From the NCBI GenBank assembly GCA_023451115.1, contig JAEXFV010000094.1:1-19732 (forward strand): DNA of 19,732 nucleotides, in the 5' to 3' direction. This DNA is from Bacillota bacterium (GTDB lineage Bacteria > Bacillota > Clostridia > Christensenellales > CAG-138). Each line of letters starts with the position of its first letter. Within the stretch, counting starts at the first letter, position 1. This document shows positions 1 through 7,041 of this stretch, in pieces. Under the pieces are notes generated by a model, which was not told where the DNA came from, made no database searches, and worked only from the letters and a program-made list of their open reading frames with translations. Both the position numbers and the translations under genes were made by a program.

Positions 1-131
1 TCCTGTGCAAGCTGGATCAGATAGTGGATGTGCCCGGCCACAACCTGATCATCGGCAACATCCTGCATGTTTACGGCGATCCCACCAAGCAGCACCTCAA
101 TGCCTATGAGGGATACAAGGCGCTGCGATAA
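1..131 (+). CDS. 3' end of probable flavin reductase-like protein (partial)
   Basis: Only the last 42 codons are inside the window. The open frame has its codons starting at position 3 and ends at the TAA at 129-131. The visible tail reads LCKLDQIVDVPGHNLIIGNI..., ending in GYKALR. The pattern of a hydrophobic strand, then HNLIIGNILHVY, resembles the C-terminal part of flavin reductase/flavoredoxin-type (DIM6/NTAB) split-barrel proteins, where a similar 'h..iiGev..v' strand occurs. This assignment rests on a short stretch and is tentative; the catalytic and FMN-binding parts lie outside the window. The downstream gap holds a new promoter and a terminator-like hairpin, so this gene probably does not form an operon with the CarD gene. 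Confidence 0.5.
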   Translation, partial: LCKLDQIVDVPGHNLIIGNILHVYGDPTKQHLNAYEGYKALR

Positions 132-160
132 GAAGGAATATCTTTTTTTCTTAACTTGCC

Positions 161-190
161 CTGACATTTTGGCAAAAAAAATGCTAAAAT
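161..190 (+). promoter_or_regulatory. Predicted sigma-A promoter upstream of the CarD gene
   Basis: CTGACA (161-166) and TAAAAT (185-190) each match the -35 and -10 consensus at five of six positions and are 18 bases apart. Transcription would start near 197, just before the hairpin at 201-253. The hexamers are read from the sequence; promoter activity is inferred. Confidence 0.55.
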
Positions 191-200
191 GAAATTGTTC

Positions 201-258
201 AACGTGTCGTTTGCTTTGCACAACGTAAGTCCAGTTGCAGCAAACGGCACGTTTTTTT
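201..258 (+). terminator. Strong hairpin with U tract in the CarD leader (terminator or attenuator)
   Basis: The arm at 201-214 (AACGTGTCGTTTGC) pairs with 240-253 over 14 bp with one G-U pair. The stem can continue inward (TGCA at 217-220 with 236-239, then pairs around a bulge). Seven T residues at 252-258 follow. This is a good intrinsic terminator. It lies downstream of the predicted promoter and about 50 bases before the CarD start. It could end the upstream gene, attenuate CarD transcription, or define a small RNA of about 60 nt. Confidence 0.7.
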
Positions 259-309
259 ATCCCGCAATCCAGTATTGCAACCAATGAAAGGAAAAGGAGC
301 GAAACCGGC

Positions 310-843
310 TTGTTTGAAATGAACGACACGATTTTATATGGTACAGACGGCGTCTGCCTGATTGCAGACATAACCAAGCAGAAACTGGGTGATCGAATGA
401 TGGAATATTACGTCCTTAAGCCTGTATACCAGGACAAGGCGTTGATCTATGTGCCCACTGAAAATGCGACTTTGCAGGCAAAAATGCGGCGCATTTTGTC
501 GGCGGAAGAGATCCATAGGCTGATTGAATCCATGCCCGAGGAGGACGCCCTTTGGATTGACAACGAAGAGCAGCGCAAAGCGCAATACCGGGCCATCATC
601 CAATCGGGAGACCGGCAATCCCTTATCCGGCTAATCAAAGCGTTGTATCAACACCAGCAACAGCAAAAAGAAGCGGGGCGCAAATTTCACGTTTGCGACG
701 AACGCTTTATGAAAGAAGCGGAAAAAATTCTCTATGACGAATTTGCCCATGTGTTGCAGCTGGAGCCGGATCAGGTGCTGCCTTTTATACTAAAAAAGAT
801 CCGGGTAAAGGAAAGAGAGGCCAAAGGGTCAGCTTTGGCCTAG
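310..843 (+). CDS. CarD/CdnL/TRCF-family transcriptional regulator
   Basis: This 177-aa protein starts (M)FEMNDTILYGTDGVCLIADI, the typical beginning of the CarD/CdnL RNA polymerase interaction domain (about residues 1-65). The rest is a charged helical domain (about 75-170), as in CarD proteins that contact promoter DNA and the RNAP beta subunit. The start is set at TTG 310: AGGAG at 295-299 is 10 bases upstream, and it gives the family's conserved N-terminus. The in-frame ATG at 319 would lose the first residues and sit 19 bases from the Shine-Dalgarno. Family members stabilise the open complex or tune rRNA and housekeeping promoters; the target here is unknown. The gene is preceded by its own promoter and a terminator-like leader, and converges on the AI-2E permease gene. 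Confidence 0.85.
   Translation: MFEMNDTILYGTDGVCLIADITKQKLGDRMMEYYVLKPVYQDKALIYVPTENATLQAKMRRILSAEEIHRLIESMPEEDALWIDNEEQRKAQYRAIIQSGDRQSLIRLIKALYQHQQQQKEAGRKFHVCDERFMKEAEKILYDEFAHVLQLEPDQVLPFILKKIRVKEREAKGSALA
819..840. terminator. Hairpin at the convergent CarD / permease gene ends
   Basis: GGCCAAAG (819-826) and CTTTGGCC (833-840) form a perfect 8-bp stem with a 6-base loop, overlapping the last codons of the CarD gene. No clean U tract follows on either strand, although the minus-strand side is pyrimidine-rich. It may slow polymerase on both strands between the convergent genes. As an intrinsic terminator it is weak. Confidence 0.35.
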
Positions 844-893
844 CGCTTTGATAAAATTCATGAAGTCAAACGGGCCCAAAAAGGGCTGGAAAC

Positions 894-2057
894 TCACTCC
901 AAGTCCTGGGAAGAAGCAGCACGGCGTTCCCGAATGCGTACCCAACGGGCTACCAACCGGTATGCTACCGCTACAGTAGGCACGCCCAGCAACATACCCC
1001 ATACGCCGAACAGGCTGCCGCCAACCAGGATGCTGGAGAGCACCCACAGCCCGGAAAGACCAATGGCATTTCCCACTACCCGGGGATAGAGAAGGTTTCC
1101 TTCCAGCTGCTGCAGCACGATAATAAACACCACAAACCATACCGCCTGCACCGGTTCAATCACCAGCAGGATAATGGCGCAGGGCACGGTGCCGATGATA
1201 GGCCCAATAATGGGAATTAGCGCAGTGATGGCGATTACCGTGCTGATCAGCAGGGCATAAGGCATGCCGAAAACCTGCATACACAGGAAACAGATCAGGC
1301 CCAGAATGAGCGCCTCCGTAATTTGCCCCAGGATAAACCGGCTGAATACCAGGTTTGCCATGGTGCAGACTTCCGCAATACTCCTGGTTTTTTTACGGCC
1401 CAGCACCGCCTGGCTCAAACGGGTAAGCTGGGAAAGCAGCTTTTCTTTATTATAGAGCATAAACCCAGCCAACATCAGCGACACCAGCAGCTGGAACAGG
1501 CCGGTGGTAAAATCCACTGTAAAGGAAATAATGCCGGGCACGGCTTCGGTTAACACCTGCTGCAGGAACGTCACCAAATCCTCCCACATTTTAGAGAGAA
1601 AGGAAACCTCCCCCGGCTCCACCTGATAACTGGAAAGCAAGCCGTCCATCCAGGTTTGAAAGCTGTTCACATACCCAGAAAAATTGGTAGCCAGCTGGGT
1701 AACGCTTTCTATTACTTTGGGCAATACCAGCCAGATTAAGCCGCCCAGCACCAGGAATACCGCAGCATAGGCCAGCAACATGCATAGCGGCCTGCGCATC
1801 GCCCTTTTTATTTTAGAGCTTTCTTCCCAGCCGCGGCAAACATGCCGCTCAAAAAACTTCATGGGAATGTTGATGGCAAATGCAATGGCAACCCCTAAGA
1901 ACAAAGGGGTTGCCGCCTGCAACACCCACAGAATAGCTCCCCATACGTCGTCCAGACGCAACAGCAGCAAAAACATCCCAATGCCAAAGGCAATCAGGAA
2001 CATGTTGCGCCTTAACCAGCGCCGTTCCGGCGTAGAACCGCCGTTTTTCTGCTCCAT
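894..2057 (-). CDS. AI-2E family transporter (putative permease)
   Basis: This 387-aa integral membrane protein has about eight hydrophobic segments, a usual length for PF01594. The N-terminal part has two close membrane spans (about 20-65), then one near 90-115. A long amphipathic region follows (about 120-185), then a C-terminal bundle from about 190. The C-terminal signature PRVVGNAIGLSGLWVLSSIL, with the nearby IIGPIIGTVP stretch, is characteristic of the family. Characterised relatives include a proposed AI-2 exporter and Na+/H+ antiporters, so the substrate cannot be assigned. The start ATG lies 6 bases after the uridine kinase stop, and its ribosome binding site falls inside the end of that gene. 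The two are therefore probably co-transcribed and translationally coupled from the promoter near 2830. Confidence 0.88.
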   Translation of the reverse strand: MEQKNGGSTPERRWLRRNMFLIAFGIGMFLLLLRLDDVWGAILWVLQAATPLFLGVAIAFAINIPMKFFERHVCRGWEESSKIKRAMRRPLCMLLAYAAVFLVLGGLIWLVLPKVIESVTQLATNFSGYVNSFQTWMDGLLSSYQVEPGEVSFLSKMWEDLVTFLQQVLTEAVPGIISFTVDFTTGLFQLLVSLMLAGFMLYNKEKLLSQLTRLSQAVLGRKKTRSIAEVCTMANLVFSRFILGQITEALILGLICFLCMQVFGMPYALLISTVIAITALIPIIGPIIGTVPCAIILLVIEPVQAVWFVVFIIVLQQLEGNLLYPRVVGNAIGLSGLWVLSSILVGGSLFGVWGMLLGVPTVAVAYRLVARWVRIRERRAASSQDLE

Positions 2058-2063
2058 AAGCGG

Positions 2064-2729
2064 TTAACCCTTTCCTTCCCCGGGGCAGGCTTCCGCCCTA
2101 GCCTCCCGTTCAAACTTTTCCGCCAATAGCTTGGTGGAAACATAAGCGCTGATGGCATCTATGGCCATGCGGTTTTTGCCGCCCCGCATCACCAGAAAAT
2201 CCGCATCCAGCTCGTATTTTTTGATATACTGCTCGTACATAGGCTTTACGGTAGCCAGGTATTGCTCTGCAATGCTGTCGATGTCCCGGCCCCTGTCTTT
2301 AATATCCCGCCGAATGCGGCGCAATAAACATATATCCGCATCCACCCGCATATAGACCTTGAGGCTCATCAGCTTGCACAGGCGCGCATCCCGAAACATA
2401 TGAATTCCTTCGAGAATCAGCACATCCGGCGGCTGAATCAGCCGCTCTGGGTGATCCGCCCTGCAGTGCTGGGCATAATCATACCCTTTCACCGAGACTG
2501 CCCTGCCCTGGGAAAGGGCGCGTACATCCAAAAAAAGTTCATCATGGTCGAACACATCCGGCTCGTCATAGTTTACCTTGGTCCGTTCTTCAAAGGGAAG
2601 GCTGCCATGATCCCGGTAATAACAATCCTGCCCCATAATAACGCAGGAACAGGACAGTGATTCCTGAATGCGCCGCGCTAAAGTGCTTTTTCCGCTGCCG
2701 CTGGCGCCGCAGATCCCAATGACAATCAT
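2064..2729 (-). CDS. udk: Uridine kinase (P-loop uridine/cytidine kinase family)
   Basis: This 221-aa soluble protein starts MIVIGICGASGSGKST, with the Walker A P-loop at residues 8-15. The YDEPDVFDHDELF segment (about 55-67) matches the uridine kinase 'YDhPdaFD' substrate-binding motif. LILEGIHMF (about 105-113) is the Walker B region, and RRIRRDIKDRGR is the lid and arginine-rich region. Uridine kinase phosphorylates uridine or cytidine to UMP or CMP with ATP or GTP in pyrimidine salvage. The length fits the family (about 205-220 aa). A good Shine-Dalgarno (GGAAGGAG) precedes the ATG. It is the first gene of a pair with the AI-2E permease. Some relatives annotated as uridine kinase have other substrates, so specificity is by family only. 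Confidence 0.85.
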   Translation of the reverse strand: MIVIGICGASGSGKSTLARRIQESLSCSCVIMGQDCYYRDHGSLPFEERTKVNYDEPDVFDHDELFLDVRALSQGRAVSVKGYDYAQHCRADHPERLIQPPDVLILEGIHMFRDARLCKLMSLKVYMRVDADICLLRRIRRDIKDRGRDIDSIAEQYLATVKPMYEQYIKKYELDADFLVMRGGKNRMAIDAISAYVSTKLLAEKFEREARAEACPGEGKG

Positions 2730-2816
2730 AAAATGCCGCTCCTTCCCCAGCCAGGCGGCCGACGCCGCTCCCCTTTTCCACTCGGCGAGGCAACCCGCCT
2801 ACATACGCTTTTTTCT

Positions 2817-2844
2817 ATTATACGCGATGGGGCGTCATTTCCAA
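2817..2844 (-). promoter_or_regulatory. Predicted promoter for udk-permease pair
   Basis: Read on the minus strand, TTGGAA (complement of 2839-2844) and TATAAT (complement of 2817-2822) are 16 bases apart. The -10 is a perfect match. The start of transcription would be near 2810, about 80 bases before the udk ATG. Confidence 0.6.
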
Positions 2845-2915
2845 AGGAAAATTTGCCATTTCGTGTCAGGCTGTACGCTGCGCCCGCCTTCATAGATATT
2901 TTGCAGGCGGCTAAG

Positions 2916-2944
2916 TTCCCATTTTTCAGATTGTCCTGTATAAT
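2916..2944 (+). promoter_or_regulatory. Predicted promoter for DUF695-RraB/YbaK/MFS operon
   Basis: TTCCCA (2916-2921) and a perfect TATAAT (2939-2944) are spaced by 17 bases, about 60 bases before the ATG at 3004. It is divergent from the udk promoter about 95 bases away. No clear operator was seen in the 274-bp intergenic region. Confidence 0.6.
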
Positions 2945-3003
2945 AAAGGCAAGAGGGAACAGGGGCGGGGCGGCTGGATGCCGCGCTTTGCCAAGGAGGA
3001 TAT

Positions 3004-3744
3004 ATGGCGGACTGGTTTGTATACGACTGGCCGGTACGGGGTGTACCCGGTGTATTTTCAGTGGATTTGTCCTACTATGATAACCTGCCGGAGGGGCATG
3101 CTACGCTGCTTTGGCTCTCCTGCGCCAGCCAGGATCCGGAGGGAGTTTTTTCCAAGGGGGAGCTACGCCGGGCCCAAGGGATGCTGGCGCGGGCGCAAAA
3201 AGCACTTACAGGCGCCAAGTATGTGGGCAGCATCCAGTTGCCGGGGCAAATCCAATACTATTTTTACACCAGCCGGGAAGAACAGCTAGAGGCCCTGGAA
3301 GCCTTGGAGATGAAAGAAAAAAAACTGCTCATCACCTGCGGCCGTGCCCCGGAACCCCGTTGGCAAACCTATTTGCAGCTGTTGTACCCCGATGCGGCAA
3401 AATACCAGACCGTTGATAACGCCAGAATCATCGACGCCTTACGCCGGCAAGGGGACGGGCTGGAGGCAAGCCGCCGGCTGCGGCTATCCTTGTTTTTCCC
3501 TACGGAACCCTCGCGGCTGATGTTTCAGGAGCAGGCCCGGCTTTGCGGCTTCGCCATTGGAGATCCCCTGTTTCGCCCGGAACAGCATTTGCCCTATGGA
3601 ATAACGTTATATTGCCTTTCCACACTGGATAAAGCCTCGGTTGACGCCTACACCACCAGGGCCATCCGGGAGGCGCAGCGCCAGGGCGGCGAAATGATGG
3701 GATGGGACTGCCCCATCGTACCAAAAAAGCACCCCTTGGGATAG
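3004..3744 (+). CDS. DUF695 + RraB-like two-domain protein
   Basis: This 246-aa cytoplasmic protein has two halves. The N-terminal half (about 1-130) begins MADWFVYDW and resembles DUF695. The C-terminal half (about 138-240) has the RraB-like pattern: LSLFFPTEPSRLMFQEQA, then LPYGITLYCLSTLD, then EAQRQGGEMMGWDCPIV, matching the 'GG.ydGWe.pv' end of ribonuclease E inhibitor RraB. In E. coli RraB binds RNase E and changes its specificity; whether this protein acts on any RNase is unknown. The start is firm: AAGGAGG lies 6 bases before ATG. The TAG stop overlaps the ribosome binding site of the next gene (ybaK), so they form an operon. Domain calls are from pattern recognition, fairly confident for RraB, less so for DUF695. 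Confidence 0.75.
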   Translation: MADWFVYDWPVRGVPGVFSVDLSYYDNLPEGHATLLWLSCASQDPEGVFSKGELRRAQGMLARAQKALTGAKYVGSIQLPGQIQYYFYTSREEQLEALEALEMKEKKLLITCGRAPEPRWQTYLQLLYPDAAKYQTVDNARIIDALRRQGDGLEASRRLRLSLFFPTEPSRLMFQEQARLCGFAIGDPLFRPEQHLPYGITLYCLSTLDKASVDAYTTRAIREAQRQGGEMMGWDCPIVPKKHPLG

Positions 3745-3757
3745 GAGGTAGCAGCAA

Positions 3758-4285
3758 ATGGCAAAGGGCCAGGCAAAGACCAATGCGATGCGCATGCTGG
3801 AGCGGGCGGGAATCCCTTACCAGCCGGTATATTACGAAATCAGCGATGAAGAATTTTCCGGTTCTGCGGTGGCCCGGCTATTGGGCCTGGACGCAGCGAC
3901 CTGTTTTAAAACCCTTTGCGCCCGAGGGGAACACAAGGGTGTGCTGGTGTTTGTTATCCCGGTGGATGAGGAGCTGGATTTAAAAGCTGCAGCCCTGGCT
4001 GCAGGGGACAAGCGGGTGGAACTGATCCATGCCAAGCAGCTGCAGGGGCTCACCGGGTATATCCGGGGCGGGGTGTCCCCAGTGGGCATGAAAAAACGCT
4101 ATCCCACTTTTTTTGACGCCACCGCAGCCGCGTTTACTGAAATTGAGATCAGCGGCGGAGCCAAAGGCTGCTCTCTGGTGGTAGCGCCCCAAGTGGTGGC
4201 AGATTTTCTACAGGCCAGCTTTGCCCCCCTAACCCGCAAAAAGCCATCTGTGGATGAAGGAACAACCCTTAGAGGGTCGGAATAA
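3758..4285 (+). CDS. ybaK: Cys-tRNA(Pro)/Cys-tRNA(Cys) deacylase, YbaK/EbsC type
   Basis: This 175-aa protein is of the YbaK subfamily. Visible family marks are TNAMRMLERAGIPYQ at the start, VARLLGLDAATCFKTL (K51 is the conserved lysine), VFVIPVDEELDLKAAA, and GGVSPVGMKKRYPTFFD. Family members hydrolyse Cys wrongly attached to tRNA(Pro), as trans-editing partners of ProRS, in the cytoplasm. The Shine-Dalgarno AGGAGG overlaps the upstream stop and lies 9 bases before ATG. The C-terminal tail (RKKPSVDEGTTLRGSE) is slightly longer than usual and charged. It is the middle gene of a three-gene operon with DUF695-RraB and an MFS carrier, which gives no functional hint. A second YbaK-fold protein is encoded at 7733-8227. 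Confidence 0.88.
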   Translation: MAKGQAKTNAMRMLERAGIPYQPVYYEISDEEFSGSAVARLLGLDAATCFKTLCARGEHKGVLVFVIPVDEELDLKAAALAAGDKRVELIHAKQLQGLTGYIRGGVSPVGMKKRYPTFFDATAAAFTEIEISGGAKGCSLVVAPQVVADFLQASFAPLTRKKPSVDEGTTLRGSE

Positions 4286-4311
4286 AAAGTTACTGATAAA
4301 GGAGTTTCCCT

Positions 4312-5511
4312 GTGCCGATTAACAAAAAACGCTACTGCTTGCTGGGCTACGGCATCCTGATGCTGCTTTGCCTGGGCTTGATTTACGGCTGGTCCATTTT
4401 TGTTGCGCCGCTGGAAGCGGAATTTGGCTGGGCGAGAAGTCAGACCTCTCTCACGTTTACCATCTCCATATCCTGTTTTTGCCTGGGCGGTTTGCTGGGC
4501 AGCTTTTGTACGCGCAAATGGGGCGTTCGGCCAACGCTGTTCCTTTCCGCGGGATTGCTGCTGCTTGGATTTTTAGGTGCTTCCCGGATTTCCACGCTGC
4601 CGGGCATTTACTTTAGCTATGGCGTGGGCTGTGGGCTGGGCGTTGGAATCGGATATAATGTGCTGCTCAATGTTATGAACCAGTGGTTTCCGGACAAACC
4701 AGGGTTTGTATCCGGCATGCTGCTCATGGGCTTTGGCTGTGGAGGCATGATTTTAGGTTCCCTTGCCACCGCATTGATGGGCGCCATGGGCTGGCGCAAC
4801 ACATTTGTGCTCTTTGGCGCACTGTTTTTTGCCGTTGTGCTGGCAGGCGGCTTTTTCATACATCTGCCGAGAGCAGGCGCGGCCCTGCCCCAGTCTGCCG
4901 CAAAAAAGCGCGCCGCATCCCAAGGCCAGCTGGAGCTTGCGCCGGGCGGGATGCTCCGGCGGCCTTCCTTCTGGTTTTACACCCTGTGGTGCATCCTGCT
5001 GCCTGCAGGAGGGCTGATGTTTATTGGCAATGCGGCCCCTATTTGCACCCAATTGGGGGCGGACGCTGCGCTGGCCGCTTTTGGCGCCGGCTTTCTTTCC
5101 GTATCCAACGGAGCAGGGCGGGTGTTGTTTGGCATGTTATATGATAAGCAAGGGAGAAAACTCACCATGCTGTTGATTACTGCGGCGTTCCTAGCCGCCG
5201 CAGGGTTGTTCCTGCTGGCATACGGGCAAAGCAGCATGGTAGCGCTGTTTATTGCGTTCCTGCTTACAGGGCTTGCCTATGGGGGAGGGCCCACTGTGAA
5301 CGCAGCGTTTTTGCAGGACTTTTACGGCAGGCAGCATTTTGCTGCCAATCTTTCAGTGCTAAACCTGTCTTTGATGGCTGCATCTTTTGCAGGCCCCCCT
5401 GCAGCGGCTGCCATTCAGACCGCTACCGGCTCCTATGCCGGCATCGCTTACTTGGCGCTGGCTCTGGGCGTCGGGGGGATGGGCGCCATGGCGCTGATTA
5501 AGCGGCCGTAA
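4312..5511 (+). CDS. MFS transporter, OFA (oxalate/formate antiporter-like) family
   Basis: This 399-aa protein has about 12 hydrophobic segments in two six-helix halves, separated by a charged loop near residues 185-215 (KKRAASQGQLE). The N-terminal pattern, YGWSIFVAPLEAEFGWARSQTSLTFTISIS, and the repeated glycine-rich helix GCGLGVGIGYNVLLNVMNQWFPDKPGFVSG are typical of OFA-family monocarboxylate or dicarboxylate antiporters. MLYDKQGRK is the loop motif of the second half. Substrate cannot be told; OFA members carry oxalate/formate, lactate or related acids. The start is GTG at 4312, with AAAGGAG 7 bases upstream. It is the last gene of the operon starting at 3004 and is followed by a strong terminator at 5580-5614. 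Confidence 0.85.
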   Translation: MPINKKRYCLLGYGILMLLCLGLIYGWSIFVAPLEAEFGWARSQTSLTFTISISCFCLGGLLGSFCTRKWGVRPTLFLSAGLLLLGFLGASRISTLPGIYFSYGVGCGLGVGIGYNVLLNVMNQWFPDKPGFVSGMLLMGFGCGGMILGSLATALMGAMGWRNTFVLFGALFFAVVLAGGFFIHLPRAGAALPQSAAKKRAASQGQLELAPGGMLRRPSFWFYTLWCILLPAGGLMFIGNAAPICTQLGADAALAAFGAGFLSVSNGAGRVLFGMLYDKQGRKLTMLLITAAFLAAAGLFLLAYGQSSMVALFIAFLLTGLAYGGGPTVNAAFLQDFYGRQHFAANLSVLNLSLMAASFAGPPAAAAIQTATGSYAGIAYLALALGVGGMGAMALIKRP

Positions 5512-5579
5512 CCATAAAAAGCAGGCATAAGCCGCCAAAAATTATAATACCCATGGGTTAAAATGATTACACAAACTCC

Positions 5580-5614
5580 AACTGCCGTTCTCATGCAGAG
5601 AACGGCAGTTTTTT
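5580..5614 (+). terminator. Intrinsic terminator after the MFS operon
   Basis: A perfect 13-bp stem (5580-5592 with 5598-5610; arm AACTGCCGTTCTC) with a 5-base loop runs straight into six T residues (5609-5614). It isolates the MFS operon from the ferredoxin operon. Confidence 0.93.
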
Positions 5615-5634
5615 AATAAAGCCACACGGCGCCC

Positions 5635-5643
5635 TGCTAAAAT
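5635..5643 (+). promoter_or_regulatory. Possible extended -10 promoter of the ferredoxin operon
   Basis: TGCTAAAAT at 5635-5643 fits a TGn-TAAAAT extended -10 element. No convincing -35 lies 16-18 bases upstream. It is the best candidate in the 128 bases between the terminator and the ferredoxin start. Confidence 0.35.
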
Positions 5644-5671
5644 CCCCCAAGCTCCAGGAGATTGCTCAATG

Positions 5672-5684
5672 GTGACGAAGTCAC
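5672..5684. promoter_or_regulatory. Inverted repeat GTGAC-GAA-GTCAC, possible operator
   Basis: A perfect 5-bp inverted repeat with a 3-base centre lies between the presumed promoter and the ferredoxin start. TGAC/GTCA half-sites resemble Crp/Fnr-type sites (TGTGA-N6-TCACA), though spacing is one base shorter. A Crp/Fnr regulator is encoded nearby at 7042-7677. The link is inference. Confidence 0.35.
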
Positions 5685-5742
5685 GGAAGCCAGGCGGGAA
5701 ATGCCGTATACTGAAGCCATCAAAGTTGAGGTGGTTGAAACA

Positions 5743-5952
5743 ATGGCGGAAAACAGAAAACGAAAGCAGGCTTTTGTTGCCCAGCAGGACTGTGTGGCCT
5801 GCGGATGCTGCGTGAGTGCCTGCCCCAGGGAGGCCATTACCATTGTAAAAGGAATGTTTGCTCACGTTATCCCCCAACGATGCGTAGGCTGTGAACGATG
5901 TTGTAAGGCGTGCCCTGCCTGCGTCATCACCATGGTGGAGGCGCCCAGATGA
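5743..5952 (+). CDS. Small 2[4Fe-4S] ferredoxin
   Basis: This 69-aa protein has two cluster-binding motifs: CVACGCCVSACP and CVGCERCCKACP, the bacterial two-cluster ferredoxin pattern, with the first preceded by a basic stretch (MAENRKRKQAF). It carries electrons in the cytoplasm, most likely to or from the membrane Fe-S protein encoded next. The start is set at ATG 5743 because GAGGTGG lies 8 bases before it; the open frame extends upstream to TTG 5662 but those residues look non-coding and cover the GTGAC inverted repeat. The stop codon overlaps the next start in an ATGA arrangement (5949-5952), so translation is coupled. Confidence 0.85.
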   Translation: MAENRKRKQAFVAQQDCVACGCCVSACPREAITIVKGMFAHVIPQRCVGCERCCKACPACVITMVEAPR

Positions 5953-6665
5953 AACAGCAATGGCAAAATCATGTATGGATACTTTCCCTGTTATACCTGA
6001 TACTTGGTTTTTTTAACATCCTATTTGCCTGGTTGGGGCTGCTGTGTTTTTTTATTCCCCTGGGGATAGCGGCCATCAAAGGAACCAAGGGATACTGCAA
6101 CCGATATTGCGGCCGGGGCCAGCTGTTTGCGCTGCTGGGTGGAAAGTTGGGATTATCCCGCAACCAAAGCCCGCCTGCTTTTTTAAAGAGCAAATGGTTC
6201 CGTTATGGTTTTCTAAGTTTTTTCCTTATCATGTTTTTCCAGATGCTATGGAATACCTGGCTGGTTTTCAGCGGCATACGGGAGCTAAAGCAGGCGGTTA
6301 CGCTGCTGTGGACATTCCGCTTGCCCTGGGAGTGGGCATATAACGGCGCTGCTGCCGCGCCCTGGGTTGCACAGTTTGCCTTTGGCTTTTACAGCGTGAT
6401 GCTGACTTCTACCATCCTGGGCCTGGCCACCATGCTGCTGTTTAAGCCGCGCTCCTGGTGCGTGTATTGCCCAATGGGCACCATGACGCAGCTGATTTGC
6501 AAATTGAAAAACAAAAAAGAGGTATCATCAACCCAAAGCTGCTGCCTTACGGGAGATCCTGTACCAGGGCATGAAACAACCAGCCGGAACCTGGGAACGA
6601 CTGCACCATATCCCCGGGAAAAAGGCGCCTGCCCGTCCACCCAGGAACACGGCAACCATTCATAA
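5949..6665 (+). CDS. NapH/NosR-like membrane 4Fe-4S protein
   Basis: This 238-aa protein has about four hydrophobic segments (about 9-31, 29-45, 84-107 and 141-166). Two cysteine motifs lie near membrane boundaries: CNRYCGRG (C50, C54) and SWCVYCPMG (C171, C174). The second is the Fer4_5 signature of NapH, NosR and related quinol-linked electron-transfer proteins. Unlike NapH it lacks its own C-terminal ferredoxin domain; that role is probably played by the ferredoxin encoded just upstream with a 4-base overlap. The last 45 residues are polar and low in complexity, with extra cysteines C198, C199 and C228. The likely role is moving electrons between the membrane and a cytoplasmic acceptor such as thioredoxin, which is encoded next; this is inference from gene order. 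Confidence 0.7.
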   Translation: MKQQWQNHVWILSLLYLILGFFNILFAWLGLLCFFIPLGIAAIKGTKGYCNRYCGRGQLFALLGGKLGLSRNQSPPAFLKSKWFRYGFLSFFLIMFFQMLWNTWLVFSGIRELKQAVTLLWTFRLPWEWAYNGAAAAPWVAQFAFGFYSVMLTSTILGLATMLLFKPRSWCVYCPMGTMTQLICKLKNKKEVSSTQSCCLTGDPVPGHETTSRNLGTTAPYPREKGACPSTQEHGNHS

Positions 6666-6691
6666 AAAATAATCAAATTGGAGGTATCATT

Positions 6692-7000
6692 ATGTCCGCA
6701 ACGATAATAACCAAAGAAAATTTTGAACAGGAAGTGCTACACTGTGAAAAAAAGGTTCTGCTGGATTTCTGGGCAAGCTGGTGCGGGCCCTGCAGAATGC
6801 TTTCCCCTATTATAGATGAAATTGCAAAAAAACGCCCGGATATCAAAGTAGGCAAAATCAATGTGGATGAGCAGCCGGATTTGGCTGCACAATTCCAGGT
6901 GATGAGTATCCCCACACTGGTGGTGATACAAAATGGAAGGGTGGTCAATCAATCCATTGGAGCGCTGCCCAAAGCCCAGGTACTGGCCCTGTTGGATTAA
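6692..7000 (+). CDS. trxA: Thioredoxin
   Basis: This 102-aa protein is a standard single-domain thioredoxin. FWASWCGPCR holds the active-site WCGPC (residues 30-34), and the conserved cis-proline lies in MSIPTLVV (P74). It reduces disulphides in the cytoplasm. The Shine-Dalgarno GGAGG lies 7 bases before ATG. The gene is 26 bases after the membrane Fe-S gene and is the last of the ferredoxin-NapH-like-thioredoxin operon. Known clostridial clusters of the same kind, with a Crp/Fnr regulator, are thought to serve redox or nitrosative stress; that is context, not proof. A hairpin at 7006-7034 follows. Confidence 0.92.
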   Translation: MSATIITKENFEQEVLHCEKKVLLDFWASWCGPCRMLSPIIDEIAKKRPDIKVGKINVDEQPDLAAQFQVMSIPTLVVIQNGRVVNQSIGALPKAQVLALLD

Positions 7001-7005
7001 TCCGT

Positions 7006-7034
7006 GGGTGCGCCCGGCAATGCCGAGCGCACCC
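7006..7034. terminator. Hairpin between convergent trxA and Crp/Fnr genes
   Basis: GGGTGCGC (7006-7013) pairs with GCGCACCC (7027-7034). Inside, CGGC and GCCG pair around an AAT loop after one mismatch. No U tract follows on either strand, so it may work poorly as an intrinsic terminator, but its position between convergent stops suggests a transcription end. Confidence 0.5.
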
Positions 7035-7041
7035 CATTTGG

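Noticed and set aside
235..309. N-terminal extension of the CarD protein to 235
   Set aside because: It would translate through the 3' arm of the terminator hairpin and its T tract and add residues not found in CarD proteins; TTG 310 has a ribosome binding site and gives the family N-terminus.
5549..5558. Palindrome ACCCATGGGT next to TATAAT after the MFS gene
   Set aside because: The palindrome is short and could arise by chance; no -35 matches the TATAAT, and the strong terminator at 5580-5614 would stop any transcript from it.
5662..5742. N-terminal extension of the ferredoxin to TTG 5662
   Set aside because: The added residues do not look like ferredoxin, AGGAG is too close to the TTG, and ATG 5743 has GAGGTGG at the right distance. 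The stretch also carries a perfect inverted repeat that looks regulatory.
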